A DNA stretch of 64,000 nt from 12-FULL-67-14b sp963784445 (lineage in GTDB: Bacteria; Acidobacteriota; Vicinamibacteria; Vicinamibacterales; UBA2999): NCBI GenBank assembly GCA_963784445.1, contig CAWARO010000005.1, forward strand, positions 124,001-188,000, given 5' to 3'. Under the pieces are notes generated by a model. That model did not search any database, had not been told where the DNA came from, and was given only the letters and a program-made list of their open reading frames with translations. Position 1 is the first letter of the stretch, and the number at the start of each line of letters is the position of its first letter. This document shows positions 1-7,479 of the stretch, in pieces. Made by a program: the position numbers and the translations under genes.

Positions 1-669
1 CGCACGCAGCTGGCGTTCTCAGAGAAGAAGATCGCCACCTTCGAACAGCGGCTGGCCGAGCTGGCCCGCGGCGCCGAGACCGTCGAGCAGAAGATCAAAT
101 CCATCACCGAGCGCGACGTGCTCGTGCAGGCGGTGAAGGCCGAAGTCGACGCGGTGCACAAGATCAGCAGCCGCAGCAAGGCCGACCTGCAGTTCGTGAC
201 GGATCACCGCGTCGAGGTCACCGATCTGCGCTCGAAGGTCGAAGACCTGCTCAGCCGGGTCGAAGACACCGACGTCAAGATCGTCGCCATCGACGCTCGT
301 CGCAAGATGGTGGAAGAGGTGCAGACGCGCGCCAACGCGATCACGAACCTCCTCGACGACATCAACGTGAACCTCGAGATGCTGGGCGAGCAGCGCGCCG
401 TGATCGATCACGTCGGCGAGAAGCTGGCGCGGCTCGACTTCATGGTGCAGGAAGCCCAGAATACGTTGCGGGCGTTGCAGCGCGAGCGTGAAGTGGCCGA
501 GCGCATTGAACAGGGAATCAAGTCCCTCCGCGCCAGCAGCAGCAGCGCAGCAGCAGCGGAAAGCTCGCGACCGCCTAAAACCGGGATGGCGGCAGTTCAG
601 TGCGGCCTATTGAGCGTTGGCGGTACGCGGCGACTGGATCAGGAGCCGCGTACCAATCTTCAGGTTTGA
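1..669 (+). CDS. Long coiled-coil protein, 5' end outside the window
   Basis: The frame is open from the first base, so the gene begins upstream of the window; about 222 residues are visible. The first 178 or so are rich in Glu, Lys, Arg, Leu and Val with heptad-like spacing and almost no Gly or Pro, which indicates a long coiled coil. No enzymatic motif or membrane segment is seen, so no function is assigned. From about base 535 the composition changes: a Ser/Ala run is encoded by AGC/GCA triplets, followed by some 40 residues without heptads. That tail overlaps the end of the convergent mltD-like gene by 63 bases, so the true stop may be earlier in homologues. Confidence is good that it is coding and low for any role. 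Confidence 0.75.
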   Translation, partial: RTQLAFSEKKIATFEQRLAELARGAETVEQKIKSITERDVLVQAVKAEVDAVHKISSRSKADLQFVTDHRVEVTDLRSKVEDLLSRVEDTDVKIVAIDARRKMVEEVQTRANAITNLLDDINVNLEMLGEQRAVIDHVGEKLARLDFMVQEAQNTLRALQREREVAERIEQGIKSLRASSSSAAAAESSRPPKTGMAAVQCGLLSVGGTRRLDQEPRTNLQV

Positions 670-2328
670 CCCGCGCAGCTTGTTCCAGCTTTTCAACTGA
701 GTGACGGTGGTGCCGGTGCGCTTGGCGATGGCGTAGAGCGTGTCGCCCGAGCGCACGCGATAGGTCCGCGCCGCGGCCCGCTCGTCGGCCACCGGCTCGG
801 TTTCCGTGAGCACATCCGCCACAATCGCTTCCGCGGTCTTTTCCGCGTCGGTGGTCGCGATTGACGCGCGCGCCAGTAACGACGCTGACGGCATCCGCGG
901 GATGACCAGGCGATCGCCGGCCTTCACGCGCGACGCCGTGCGCAGGTAGTTTGCTTCCGCGAGATCGGTCCGGTTGACCCGCAGCTTCTTGGCGATGGTT
1001 GCCAGCGTTTCACCGCGCTTGACGGTGTGGAACTGCAAGGCGTTAAGCTGGTTGGGCGCCGCCGCGTCGAGACCGGCCTTTACCCGCTCCGCGGTCCCCT
1101 CGGGCACCCTCATCGTGTATTCGCCGTTCTTCACCGGCGTAGTCCATCGGCGGAACTCGGGGTTCAGCTTCTGGATGTCGTCCATCGGCACGCCAGCCCA
1201 CTCGGCCACGCGGCGCAGATCCAGCGCCGGCGGAACAATCACTGTTTCGGTGGGCGTCGAAGGCATCGGCACGATGTCGAAGCCGTACTTCCCGGGGTTC
1301 TTGGCGATGATCACGGCTGCCAGAATCATCGGCACGTATTCACGGGTCTCGCGCGGCAAATAGCGGGTCGTCGACGTCAGCTGCCAGAAGTCGTTCTTGC
1401 GGCTGCGGGTCAGCGCCCGCTTCACGCGGCCCGGACCGCCGTTATAGGACGCCATCGCCAGATGCCAGTCCTCGAACATGCGGTGCAGCGTCTTGAGATA
1501 CTTGGCAGCCGCCTGCGTAGCCTTCACCGCGTCGGCGCGTTCGTCGAGATACCAGTCGGCCTTGAGGCCGTTTTCGAGCGCGGTGCCATGCATGAACTGC
1601 CACACGCCGCGGGCCTTGGCGCGCGACAGCGCCGACGGCTTGAACGCGCTTTCAATCAGCGGGATGTAGGCCAGATCGAGCGGTAACCCTTCCGCGCGGA
1701 AGGTGGCCTGGATCATCGGGAGATATTGCACGCCGCGCGAGAGGCCTTCGGTCAGGAATTCGCGCAGCCGGCCCTGGAAGAGCTCCACATAGCGCAGCAC
1801 CTTATCGTTGGTCGGGATGGGAATATCGTGAGTGGTCGACTCCAGGTCGGCCTGCACGGCTTCGGCCGTTGCGGGCTTGGGCGGCGTGGATTCAAACGTC
1901 TCGACCGCGAGCAGCGCGTCGATGGCGGCCGGCTCGGTCTTAGTTTCAGAGAAGCCGTCGCCGGTGGCCAACGCCGCCTGCTCGAGCACGCTGATACGGT
2001 CGACCAGCCGGTTCACATGCTCACGAAGGCGCGAATTAGCGCGGGCGCCGTCAGGCGACTCCAGCACGACGTCGAGCGCGCGATTGAATTCCTCCTTGGC
2101 GCGTTCGAGGTGCCCGAGCGCGAGCTCTTTGCGGCCGGCTTCAAAGTGCCGGTCCGACTCTGCGATCAAAATTGCGACGGGATCAGGCGCCGGAGTGGGT
2201 GGTGGCGCTTGGACGACAGGTGCAGGTGCCTGGGGCACCACCGTCAATGGTTTCTGTTTCCCAGATGCGCAGCCTGAGATCAGTACGCCGATGACCGGCA
2301 CGATGGGGAGTAGTCTCCTACTGAGCAT
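607..2328 (-). CDS. mltD: Membrane-bound lytic murein transglycosylase (MltD-like) with two LysM domains
   Basis: Cleaves peptidoglycan glycan strands in the periplasm. I place the start at the ATG at 2328 because it begins a lipoprotein signal (MLSRRLL..., lipobox ISGC with Cys20); the frame is open further upstream, but that part lacks protein-like composition. The protein is 573 residues: signal and Pro-rich linker, a helical region with TPR-like character (about 45-120), an SLT catalytic domain with the ES motif (catalytic Glu about 226, in PLIESAFKPS) and the GVWQFM and ASYNGGPGRV motifs, then two LysM peptidoglycan-binding repeats (about 433-478 and 522-566). Domain order and length fit MltD. 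It lies 73 bases downstream of the aldehyde dehydrogenase and may share its transcript. Confidence 0.9.
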   Translation of the reverse strand: MLSRRLLPIVPVIGVLISGCASGKQKPLTVVPQAPAPVVQAPPPTPAPDPVAILIAESDRHFEAGRKELALGHLERAKEEFNRALDVVLESPDGARANSRLREHVNRLVDRISVLEQAALATGDGFSETKTEPAAIDALLAVETFESTPPKPATAEAVQADLESTTHDIPIPTNDKVLRYVELFQGRLREFLTEGLSRGVQYLPMIQATFRAEGLPLDLAYIPLIESAFKPSALSRAKARGVWQFMHGTALENGLKADWYLDERADAVKATQAAAKYLKTLHRMFEDWHLAMASYNGGPGRVKRALTRSRKNDFWQLTSTTRYLPRETREYVPMILAAVIIAKNPGKYGFDIVPMPSTPTETVIVPPALDLRRVAEWAGVPMDDIQKLNPEFRRWTTPVKNGEYTMRVPEGTAERVKAGLDAAAPNQLNALQFHTVKRGETLATIAKKLRVNRTDLAEANYLRTASRVKAGDRLVIPRMPSASLLARASIATTDAEKTAEAIVADVLTETEPVADERAAARTYRVRSGDTLYAIAKRTGTTVTQLKSWNKLRGSNLKIGTRLLIQSPRTANAQ

Positions 2329-2401
2329 TCGAGCCGTGTTATCGACCGTTTGCAGAGTAACATGCAGGCCAGCTTCGGTCAAACTGTTGTGGCTCAGCTG
2401 T

Positions 2402-4156
2402 TTACAAGGTCCATCCGACGTGGAGAAACACCTTAGCGGCCTCGCCGGCGTCACGGGCGGCGGGGGTCACGATCGTGCGCTCTCCGATCAGTAATTTCCG
2501 GCCGGTTTTCACCGCGTCTTGCACGTCAGCTTCGCAAACAAACGCTTCCGGCTGAGTTGGTTTTACGGAGCTGGACGCGTCTGCTGTCTGTGCAGTTTCG
2601 TGTTGCTCGGCGGGCTTCGCTGGCGCGAGACCACGGGTTGCGAGGAAGCGATCGATCCGGTTCGTCAGCGACTCAGAAGAAATCGCATCAGGGGCTGACT
2701 TCTCGCGGACTTTTGGCAGCATCACCTGTGGTCCGCCTTCGCTCGCGACATTACTCGCGAGCTTCGGCGGATCGTGTCGTACCTGAGCGGGTCGCAGTTC
2801 GTACGCAACGCGCTTGATGTTGAGTAAGTGCTTTGGAGAAATGTTGTCGGAGGTGATGTTGCCTCCGAACCCTCCGCAGCCGAGCGTCATGGCTGGATCG
2901 AGACCGGTGGTCAGGCCGATCGAGCCGTGCGTCGTGGGCGTGTTCACGCAAATGCGATAAGCGGGCTTGTGCAATCCGAACTCGAGGATCACGGCGTCGT
3001 TCTGCGAGTGGATTGACATGGTGTGACCCATGCCTCCGTAGCGGAGGATCTCCTTGCAACGCTCGCAGCCTTCGCGCCAGTCCTTGACGACGTAATAGGA
3101 GAGGACAGGGCAGAGCTTTTCGATCGAAAGCGGGTGGTCGCGGCCCACGCCTTTCAACTCGGCGATGAGCGCACGCGTGTTGGCGGGCACCGTAATGCCG
3201 ATCTTCTGGGCAATGAACGTGGCCGGCTTGCCGACAAACGCCGGGTTGGGCAGCCGCTGCGGCGTCACTAACTGTTTGGCGAGCGTATCCGCCTCTGCAG
3301 GCGACAGGAAATACCCACCCTGCTCGATGAATTGCCGCTTCGTTTCCGCTTCAATCGCCTGATCGACGACCACTGAATTGGGCGACGAGCACAGCACGCC
3401 GTTGTCGAACGACTTACCGGTCAGAATGTCGTTCGCGGCCTTGCGAACGTCGGCGCTCGACTCGATGTAGCAGGGCGCGTTGCCTGGCCCCACCCCGTAA
3501 GCCGGCTTGCCCGCGCTGTAAGCGGCGCGGACCAATCCCATGCCGCCGGTCGCGAGAATTACCGAGACCTCACGCGCCTTCATGAGCTCCTGCGTGCCTT
3601 CGAGGGTGACGGTCTTCATCCACCCGATGGCGCCCTCCGGCAGCCCGGCCCTGCGGCCGGCTTCGTTCATGATGTCGGCGGCGCACGTGATGCAGCGCGC
3701 GGCAGAAGGATGCGGCGTCATCACCACGGCACAGCGCGCCTTGATTGCGATCAGGATCTTGTAGATCGCCGTTGAGGTGGGATTGGTCGATGGAACTACC
3801 GCGGCGACCACGCCGAACGGCTCGGCAATCTCGATGACCTTGCGATCCTCGAACCGATTGATCACGCCGACGGTCTTCATCGGCTTGATGAACTCGTAAA
3901 CACGTTGCGACGAAAAGAGGTTCTTCTGGACTTTATCGGCGACGACGCCGAAGCCGGTTTCCTCGACCGCGAGCCGCGCGAGCGATTCGGCCTGCGGCGT
4001 CACCGCCGCGGCCATGGCGTCGATCACGGCATCGACTTGCGCCTGAGAAAACTCGCCGAGAACGGCTTGCGCTTCCTTCGCGCGGCGCGCGAGGGCGCGC
4101 GCTTCGGCCATCGAAGCCAGGTCTTTGTCACTATGTGATGGCGAAGCGGCGGCCAT
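2402..4156 (-). CDS. CoA-acylating aldehyde dehydrogenase, microcompartment-associated, with C-terminal extension
   Basis: Predicted to oxidise a short-chain aldehyde to its acyl-CoA with NAD, the core reaction of catabolic microcompartments (EutE/PduP/AdhE N-domain family). The Rossmann region (VPSTNPTSTAIYK), the GVGPGNAP motif and the catalytic Cys256 in SFDNGVLCSSP are present. EutE-type proteins are usually near 465 residues; this one has 584. The extra part is a Pro/Ala/Ser-rich linker (about 480-535) and a final block of about 45 residues with the motif IVTPAARD. That motif resembles the LTPAAREL segment near the start of EutT and short modules on other microcompartment proteins, so it may be a docking or encapsulation segment; this is inference. 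The shell protein gene lies 55 bases upstream on the same strand. The natural aldehyde cannot be told from sequence. Confidence 0.9.
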   Translation of the reverse strand: MAAASPSHSDKDLASMAEARALARRAKEAQAVLGEFSQAQVDAVIDAMAAAVTPQAESLARLAVEETGFGVVADKVQKNLFSSQRVYEFIKPMKTVGVINRFEDRKVIEIAEPFGVVAAVVPSTNPTSTAIYKILIAIKARCAVVMTPHPSAARCITCAADIMNEAGRRAGLPEGAIGWMKTVTLEGTQELMKAREVSVILATGGMGLVRAAYSAGKPAYGVGPGNAPCYIESSADVRKAANDILTGKSFDNGVLCSSPNSVVVDQAIEAETKRQFIEQGGYFLSPAEADTLAKQLVTPQRLPNPAFVGKPATFIAQKIGITVPANTRALIAELKGVGRDHPLSIEKLCPVLSYYVVKDWREGCERCKEILRYGGMGHTMSIHSQNDAVILEFGLHKPAYRICVNTPTTHGSIGLTTGLDPAMTLGCGGFGGNITSDNISPKHLLNIKRVAYELRPAQVRHDPPKLASNVASEGGPQVMLPKVREKSAPDAISSESLTNRIDRFLATRGLAPAKPAEQHETAQTADASSSVKPTQPEAFVCEADVQDAVKTGRKLLIGERTIVTPAARDAGEAAKVFLHVGWTL

Positions 4157-4173
4157 TTTTCAGGATGCGGTCA

Positions 4174-4210
4174 GGCCCAAGTCCCAAGACCCAGGACCAA
4201 GACCCAGGCC
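4174..4210. repeat. Tandem phrase repeat (CCAAGACCC / CCAGGACC)
   Basis: The 55-base gap between the shell protein and aldehyde dehydrogenase genes holds overlapping copies of an 8-9 base phrase, CCCAAGAC and CCAGGACC. A similar block in the other orientation lies at 35481-35510, in the recN/miaB junction. No gene or promoter is seen in it. Confidence 0.7.
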
Positions 4211-4211
4211 C

Positions 4212-4508
4212 TTATGTCTTTGGCAGGATCCGCTCGACCTCTGCATGAGGCCGCGGAATCACGTGCACCGAGACCAGCTCGCCAACCCGCCGCGCCGCCG
4301 CCGCGCCGGCATCAGTGGAGGCCTTGACGGCGCCGACATCGCCGCGCACCATCACGGTGACGTAGCCGGCGCCAATGTATTCGGTACCGACGAGGTTGAC
4401 GTTGGCGGCCTTCACCATGGCGTCTGCGGCTTCCACCGAGCCAATGAAGCCTTTGGTTTCCACCATGCCGAGGGCGTCGCTGCGAGTGTCCATGGGAATG
4501 GGCTGCAT
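4212..4508 (-). CDS. Bacterial microcompartment hexamer shell protein (BMC-H, PduA/EutM type)
   Basis: A 98-residue single BMC domain protein; such proteins form hexamers that tile the facets of a protein shell around aldehyde-processing enzymes. Typical family motifs are ALGMVETKGF at the first strand, AADAMVKAANV in the first helix, and the pore and strand region GYVTVMVRGDVGAVKASTDAG. The ATG at 4508 is chosen because AAGGAG stands 6 bases upstream in the mRNA and because the family starts here; the frame is open upstream but not protein-like. It is the first gene of a probable operon with the acylating aldehyde dehydrogenase. No pentamer (BMC-P) or trimer shell gene is present in this window. 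Confidence 0.95.
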   Translation of the reverse strand: MQPIPMDTRSDALGMVETKGFIGSVEAADAMVKAANVNLVGTEYIGAGYVTVMVRGDVGAVKASTDAGAAAARRVGELVSVHVIPRPHAEVERILPKT

Positions 4509-4574
4509 GATATTCTCCTTCGGAACCCTATGCAACGGAGTGTCGCCGCGCAAGGCGCAGAAGTCGCAGCTCTG

Positions 4575-5450
4575 ATGAGACGAGTACGGACGGCGTGTGT
4601 GCTGGCGGCGCTGGCCGTCACGCTGGCTGGGTGCGGAGAAGCGGAAGACACCGCGCCGCCCGTCGGGGCCATCCAAGTGTCGTTATCGCGGCCCAAGGTC
4701 GCACTGGGAAGCCCTGTCGAGGTGACCTACAAGTTCACGGTGGCGGCCAACGCGCCGTCGTTGGGTCAGCGCCGCGTGTTCTCGCACTTCCTCGATGCCG
4801 ATGAAGAGTTGATGTGGACCGACGATCACGATCCGCCGACGCCGACGGCCGATTGGAAGCCGGGGCAGACCATCGAGTACACGCGATCGATGTTCATCCC
4901 GAGTTATCCCTACGTGGGCGCCGCGAAAATCGTCGCCGGCGTGTATTCGCCCGGCGACAACGAACGGCTGAAGCTGTCGAACGAAGACCGCGGCGATCGC
5001 TCGTATAAAGTCGTGGATTTCGAGCTGCTGCCGCAGACCGAGAACATTTTCGTGATCTTCAAGGACGGCTGGCATCCCGCCGAGGTGGTGGCGGAAGGCG
5101 CCGGCCGCACCGAGTGGCAATGGACGAAGAAGGAAGCCACCATCGCGTTTCGCAACCCGAAGCGGGACGTGGTGCTGGTGCTGCAACTGGACAACCCGGC
5201 CTCGGGCCCCAATGCGGCGCAGCAGGTGGCCGTCCAGATTGGCGACCAGGTGATCACCACAATTCCGCTCAGTAGTGCACCCGCCCAGGTCTTGAAGCAC
5301 CCTGTAACGGCTGCACAGCTGGGCACGTCGGACATGGTCGAAATCAAGTTCACGGCCGATAAGACGTTTGTGCCTGCGTTGGAAGCATCCATGAAGAGTG
5401 GCGATCCTCGCGAGCTCGGTGCGAGATTCTTCCACGTTTTTGTTCAGTAA
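4575..5450 (+). CDS. Lipoprotein of unknown function
   Basis: A 291-residue protein starting MRRVRTACVLAALAV with lipobox LAGC (Cys20), so it should be exported and lipidated. The body is beta-rich: an N-terminal part with an extended-strand pattern, then from about residue 155 a stretch (KDGWHPAE, EWQWTKKEATIAFRN, VLVLQLDNP, ending ARFFHVFVQ) that looks like a second beta-sandwich. I do not recognise the family. The start at 4575 gives the clean lipoprotein signal; an ATG at 4530 would add 15 residues before it. Its stop is 2 bases before the start of the lytic transglycosylase, so the two are probably co-transcribed, and it diverges from the shell protein gene. Confidence 0.75.
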   Translation: MRRVRTACVLAALAVTLAGCGEAEDTAPPVGAIQVSLSRPKVALGSPVEVTYKFTVAANAPSLGQRRVFSHFLDADEELMWTDDHDPPTPTADWKPGQTIEYTRSMFIPSYPYVGAAKIVAGVYSPGDNERLKLSNEDRGDRSYKVVDFELLPQTENIFVIFKDGWHPAEVVAEGAGRTEWQWTKKEATIAFRNPKRDVVLVLQLDNPASGPNAAQQVAVQIGDQVITTIPLSSAPAQVLKHPVTAAQLGTSDMVEIKFTADKTFVPALEASMKSGDPRELGARFFHVFVQ

Positions 5451-5452
5451 CA

Positions 5453-6127
5453 ATGACGAAGGTCCTGCCGCTTCTCGTGCTCGGGTTGCTGATGGCGAGC
5501 GATGCCCGCGCGGATATCGTTGTGTTCAAGAACGGCCGCAGCATGTCGGCGAAGTCGTACAAAGTCGACGGTGGCATGGCGACCATCGCGTTGCGCGACG
5601 GTGGGGAAGTGATGTTTCCCGCGTCGATCGTCGATCGAGTTGATCCGGACGAGGTCCCGTATCCGGGCCCGGCCCCAGCAGTCGAAACAGCGACCAACAC
5701 CCCCGAAGTGGTAAAGCCGCAGCTTTCGGCTCTTGTGCCGGACGAAGTGCTGGCCGCGCGGCCGTTCGCGGATCTGATTTCCACCGTGGCCGCATCGCAC
5801 AACGTTGATGCGCGGCTGGTGCACGCGGTGATCGAGCAGGAGTCCAACTACCAGGCACGTGCGCGATCGAAGAAGGGCGCCCGCGGGTTGATGCAGTTGA
5901 TGCCGGCTACGGCGCGCCAATACGGCGTGGCCAACTCGTACGATCCCAAGTCGAACCTCGAAGCCGGCGTCCGCCACCTGAAGGATCTGCTGAGCCGCCT
6001 CGAATTGCCGCTCGCGCTCGCGGCCTACAACGCCGGCGAGGCGACGATCCGCCGTTACGGCGGCCTTCCGCCGTTCCCCGAAACACAGAGCTACGTTCGA
6101 AACATCCTTCGCCGCGTCGGGAACTAG
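5453..6127 (+). CDS. Secreted lytic transglycosylase (SLT domain)
   Basis: A 224-residue periplasmic murein hydrolase. Residues 1-20 form a signal peptide (VLPLLVLGLLMASDARA). Residues 21-70 look like a short beta domain (DIVVFKNGRSMSAKSYKVDG), often found before SLT domains in related proteins. The Slt70-type catalytic domain runs from about 103 to 222, with catalytic Glu130 in VIEQESNYQ, then GLMQLMPATARQYG and LALAAYNAGE. It lacks LysM or membrane anchors, unlike the mltD-like gene nearby. It starts 2 bases after the upstream lipoprotein gene. It lies just before the pilus locus, where a wall-cutting enzyme could help machine assembly, but nothing in the sequence proves that link. Confidence 0.9.
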   Translation: MTKVLPLLVLGLLMASDARADIVVFKNGRSMSAKSYKVDGGMATIALRDGGEVMFPASIVDRVDPDEVPYPGPAPAVETATNTPEVVKPQLSALVPDEVLAARPFADLISTVAASHNVDARLVHAVIEQESNYQARARSKKGARGLMQLMPATARQYGVANSYDPKSNLEAGVRHLKDLLSRLELPLALAAYNAGEATIRRYGGLPPFPETQSYVRNILRRVGN

Positions 6128-6243
6128 GCCACTGATTGGCAGCGATTACTGATTAGGCGGCACGTCCGGGTGGCTGGCACGAGCGTCTTAAGGTCTGTGT
6201 CCAGTCAGTGTTTAATCGGTGGCCGAATCGGTGGCCAAAATCG

Positions 6244-6249
6244 TATAAT
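6244..6249 (+). promoter_or_regulatory. Probable -10 element of the pilus operon
   Basis: A perfect TATAAT lies 25 bases before the pilC start in the 146-base gap 6128-6273. The -35 position at about 6221 (GGCCGA) is poor. Two direct copies of AATCGGTGGCC overlap or flank that region (about 6213-6236) and could be an activator site, which would suit a promoter without a good -35. The left part of the gap has partial repeats of the phrase GATTACTGATT and nothing else I recognise. Confidence 0.5.
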
Positions 6250-6273
6250 CCCCTGTGAATCAACCTTTTAGGG

Positions 6274-7479
6274 ATGGAGTACCGCTGCCGCCTCGGCACC
6301 ACATCGGGTGAGATTATCGAGGGCATTTACGTGGCCCAAAGCGAAGCCGCCCTCAGGCGCGAGCTTGAGGACAAGGGCCTGCACGTCCTGTCACTCAGGC
6401 CCCGGCTCGGGTTCAGCTTCTCGTTTGGGAAGAGCCACAAGATTACCCGCCATGAATTCCTGGTCTTCAACCAGGAGCTGGCCACGCTGTTAAAGGCAGG
6501 TATGCCGCTCGTGCAGTCGTTGGACATCCTGCGCACGCGACTCACGAATCCGGTCTTCAAGCAGGTGCTGGACGACGTGCACGAGAAGGTGCGTGGCGGC
6601 ACGGCGCTGTCGGATGCGTTCGGGGCGCACGGCGAGTTGTTCCCGAACGTCTACACCGCGTCGTTGATGGCCGGCGAGCGCTCGGGCAATCTCGACGCGG
6701 TGCTGCGGCGCTTTGTGGCGTATTCGAAGACGGTCGACGCGGTTCGCACCAAGACCATCTCCGCGATGATGTATCCGATTGTTTTGGTCGCGCTGGCGAT
6801 CCTGCTGGTCGGGATCATCGTGGTGAAGGTGGTGCCGACGTTTGCGGAGTTCTACAGCAGCTTCGATGCGGAACTGCCGTTGTCGACGCGCATCATCGTC
6901 GGCATCTCGGACTTCTTGCGCGCGCAGTTCTGGTTGATCCTGATCGCCGTCGCCGGCAGCGTGATCGGGTTCATGACGTGGCTGCGGCAGCCGGGACGCG
7001 GCAAGGAATTCGATCGCTTCCTGCTGAAGCTGCCGTTCATCGGCGCCAGCTTCCAGAAGTTTTCGACGTCGCAGTTGGCGCGCACGCTCGCCACGCTGCT
7101 CGGCGGTGGCATCCCGCTCGTCAATTCGCTCGAGATTGCCGCCCGCTCGACGGGCAATCGCCACATGGGCGCGGAGCTGGAGATCGTGGCCGTCCGCGTG
7201 CGCGAAGGCCAGAGCTTTTCCGGCACGCTGCTCGAGCGGCAGACCGTGCCCGACGTGGCGATCAAGATGATCGAGGTCGGCGAGTCCACCGGCGCGCTCA
7301 CGGAAATGCTGAACAGCCTGGCCGATTTCTACGACGAGGAGATTGAGACCGAGGTCTCGCGCTTCGTGACACTGATCGAACCCGCCATGCTGGTGTTCAT
7401 GGGTGTCGTGATCGCCGGCATCGTGCTGTCGCTGTATCTGCCGCTCTTCCAGCTGACGTCGGTGATCGGAAACAGATAA
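6274..7479 (+). CDS. pilC: Type IV pilus / type II secretion inner-membrane platform protein (PilC/GspF)
   Basis: A 401-residue polytopic protein that forms the inner-membrane platform on which pilins or pseudopilins are assembled. It has the usual N-terminal segment (MEYRCRLGTTSGEIIEG), two repeated GspF domains (about 65-190 and 265-390), each with the FxxxLATLLxxGxPLxxSLxI pattern, and three membrane helices near 163-190, 218-236 and 368-393. The second repeat contains the GESTGAL motif. Length matches the family. Its stop shares one base with the start of pilB (TAATG), a translational-coupling arrangement. No strong ribosome site precedes the ATG. Confidence 0.95.
   Translation: MEYRCRLGTTSGEIIEGIYVAQSEAALRRELEDKGLHVLSLRPRLGFSFSFGKSHKITRHEFLVFNQELATLLKAGMPLVQSLDILRTRLTNPVFKQVLDDVHEKVRGGTALSDAFGAHGELFPNVYTASLMAGERSGNLDAVLRRFVAYSKTVDAVRTKTISAMMYPIVLVALAILLVGIIVVKVVPTFAEFYSSFDAELPLSTRIIVGISDFLRAQFWLILIAVAGSVIGFMTWLRQPGRGKEFDRFLLKLPFIGASFQKFSTSQLARTLATLLGGGIPLVNSLEIAARSTGNRHMGAELEIVAVRVREGQSFSGTLLERQTVPDVAIKMIEVGESTGALTEMLNSLADFYDEEIETEVSRFVTLIEPAMLVFMGVVIAGIVLSLYLPLFQLTSVIGNR

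Noticed and set aside
6171..6190. Sigma-54 promoter before pilC (TGGCACGAGCGTCTTA)
   Set aside because: The -24 half TGGCAC is there, but the -12 half lacks the essential GC of TTGC. The TATAAT nearer the gene is a better candidate.
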